Assembly: GCA_964625225.1 (NCBI GenBank)
Contig: CAZVAR010000075.1
Location: forward strand, 1-18,066
DNA: 18,066 nucleotides
Origin: CAZVAR01 sp964625225
GTDB taxonomy: Bacteria > Pseudomonadota > Alphaproteobacteria > JAJUGE01
Reading direction: 5' to 3'
Numbering within the stretch: the stretch's first letter is position 1; each line of letters starts with the position of its first letter. A program made the position numbers and the translations under genes. This document shows positions 17,521 through 18,066 of this stretch, piece by piece. Under the pieces are notes generated by a model. The model was not told where the DNA came from. It saw nothing but the letters and a program-made list of their open reading frames with translations, and did not search any database.

Positions 17521-17564
17521 TGGGATAAGCTGGGATATCATGGGTTATGGTGGGCGGCAATGGA
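17521..17564 (+). promoter_or_regulatory. MraZ operator: TGGG boxes at exact 10-bp spacing
   Basis: The plus strand reads TGGG at 17521, 17531, 17541 and 17551, with a degenerate TGGA at 17561; the first two boxes are TGGGAT and the third TGGGTT. Spacing is exactly 10 bp, close to one helical turn, so all boxes face the same side of the DNA. Direct TGGG repeats separated by short spacers are the known binding sites of MraZ, and mraZ starts 82 bp away. The boxes lie on the strand opposite to mraZ. That MraZ binds them is inferred from family knowledge; the repeat itself is directly visible. Confidence 0.85.
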
Positions 17565-17587
17565 AGAGAGGGAAGGCCTGCCGTCAA
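17559..17587 (-). promoter_or_regulatory. Candidate promoter for mraZ and the dcw cluster
   Basis: On the minus strand TTGACG (17582-17587, 5 of 6 to TTGACA) is followed after 17 bp by TCCATT (17559-17564, 3 of 6 to TATAAT). The AT-rich patch at 17595-17648 lies just upstream, where an UP element would sit. Transcription would begin near 17552, at the edge of the TGGG ladder, so bound MraZ could block it. An alternative pair with 17-bp spacing, TTGCCG (17555-17560) and TATCCC (17532-17537), is interleaved with the boxes. The -10 matches are weak in both cases. Confidence 0.4.
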
Positions 17588-17802
17588 CGCGGTGGATTGT
17601 TAGTACCGGTGATAAATTCTGTAAGCATTTCAATAAGAAGGAGATTTTGGTGCGCCAGCCTGTGCAAAGAAGCCGGCCGCGATGAGGGCCAGCGGCCCGT
17701 CGAGGTCGTTCTATTTATGTTCGAAAAGCGGCATGCGAATCGGCGCAAATCCACAGGTTCCGCGCGCGGTGGCGCGCCGTCCCATGCCATCCCAGGAGGA
17801 AT

Positions 17803-18066
17803 CCGGCCAGACGGCCTGTAAGCCGGGTTCTGTCCCCGGTTTCCCGGGGGACGGCCATTCATCTGGGACGCCCGTCGCCGAGCGCCTCGCGCGACCAACC
17901 CGGGCAGCGGCGCGGAGAACGCCTGGCCGCCTTGCTGCGGCCCGCTGCCCCTATTCGGTCTTGCTCCCGGTGGGGTTTACCGTGCCGCCCCCGTTACCGG
18001 GGGTGCGTTGCGATCATACCGCACCCATTCACCCTTACCCAGCGTACAACGCCGCGCGGACGCGTG
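17803..18066 (-). ncRNA. rnpB: RNase P RNA, 3' part (5' end beyond right edge)
   Basis: Catalytic RNA of ribonuclease P, which removes 5' leaders from tRNA precursors. Reading the minus strand, the window holds roughly the last 264 nt. Recognisable conserved blocks, in order, are GGGTAAGGGTGAA (P11 region), GGTAAACCCCACC and GGGAGCAAGACCGAATAGGGG (P15 and its loop, 17948-17979), AGATGAATGGCCGTCC (J2/4 region), and the terminal GACAGAACCCGGCTTACAGG. GGCCGTCTGGCC (17805-17816) should be the 3' strand of helix P1; its partner lies outside the window. The blocks indicate an ancestral type-A RNA as in alphaproteobacteria. The hairpin after GGGTGAATG departs from the usual sequence. The exact 3' end is uncertain by a few nucleotides. 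Confidence 0.95.

Larger units (their letters stand above)
17440..17802. other. Intergenic region between rnpB and mraZ
   Basis: This is the only stretch over 300 bp without a gene. Going downstream on the minus strand from rnpB it holds a GC-rich segment with a pair of TGGG boxes (17781-17794), and then an AT-rich patch at 17595-17648 (17 G or C of 54). A TTGACG hexamer at 17582-17587, the TGGG ladder at 17521-17554 and a GC-rich mraZ leader follow. A 6-bp GC stem with a CACC loop sits near 17764-17780 but has no U-tract, so I see no convincing intrinsic terminator after rnpB. No credible protein gene is present on either strand. Confidence 0.8.

Noticed and set aside
17764..17780. GC-rich hairpin as an rnpB terminator
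   Set aside because: A 6-bp stem with a CACC loop can form, but no U-tract follows on the minus strand.
17718..17821. 34-codon plus-strand frame starting MFEKRHANRR
   Set aside because: It has no Shine-Dalgarno, runs antisense into the 3' end of rnpB and resembles no protein I recognise.
1..18066. Mobile element, CRISPR array, phage or defence system
   Set aside because: No transposase, integrase, spaced repeat array or inverted-repeat boundary is visible. Gene order is a standard dcw cluster with nothing inserted.

Overview
The window is a nearly complete division and cell-wall (dcw) cluster from a GC-rich bacterium, read entirely on the minus strand. From high to low coordinates it runs rnpB (3' part) - mraZ - rsmH - ftsL - ftsI - murE - murF - mraY - murD - ftsW - murG - murC - murB - ddl - ftsQ - ftsA - ftsZ (5' part). 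Gene order, the N-terminus of FtsZ, the type-A RNase P RNA, a meso-diaminopimelate-type MurE and the absence of ftsB all point to an alphaproteobacterium. A Rhodospirillales-like lineage is my guess from general protein character; I cannot prove it from this sequence.

Layout. Positions 17803-18066 hold the 3' part of the RNase P RNA gene. Positions 17440-17802 are the only long non-coding stretch. It carries an AT-rich patch, a candidate promoter and four TGGG boxes in a perfect 10-bp ladder, which I read as the MraZ operator. From 17439 down to 775 there are fifteen complete genes with almost no space between them. Ten junctions are 4-bp ATGA or GTGA stop/start overlaps, one is a 1-bp TGATG overlap and one a 13-bp overlap. 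The only gaps are 4, 11 and 56 bp. The 56-bp gap, before ftsZ, contains a promoter-like sequence. ftsZ runs off the left edge after about 239 codons.

How the genes work together. MraZ is the DNA-binding regulator of the cluster and RsmH methylates 16S rRNA. MurB, MurC, MurD, MurE and MurF, with Ddl supplying D-Ala-D-Ala, build UDP-MurNAc-pentapeptide from UDP-GlcNAc-enolpyruvate. MraY and MurG convert it to lipid II. FtsW and FtsI polymerise and cross-link lipid II at the septum. FtsL and FtsQ are bitopic divisome proteins, and FtsA tethers the FtsZ ring to the membrane.

All catalytic motifs I looked for are present, and I see no broken gene, mobile element, CRISPR array or foreign insertion. 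I found no previously undescribed system here. The points worth a second look are regulatory and structural: the MraZ box ladder and a possible second pair of boxes, the unusually tight translational coupling, the candidate ftsZ promoter, and a departure from consensus in the rnpB P12 region. Long plus-strand open frames opposite these genes are GC-rich shadows and are not annotated.
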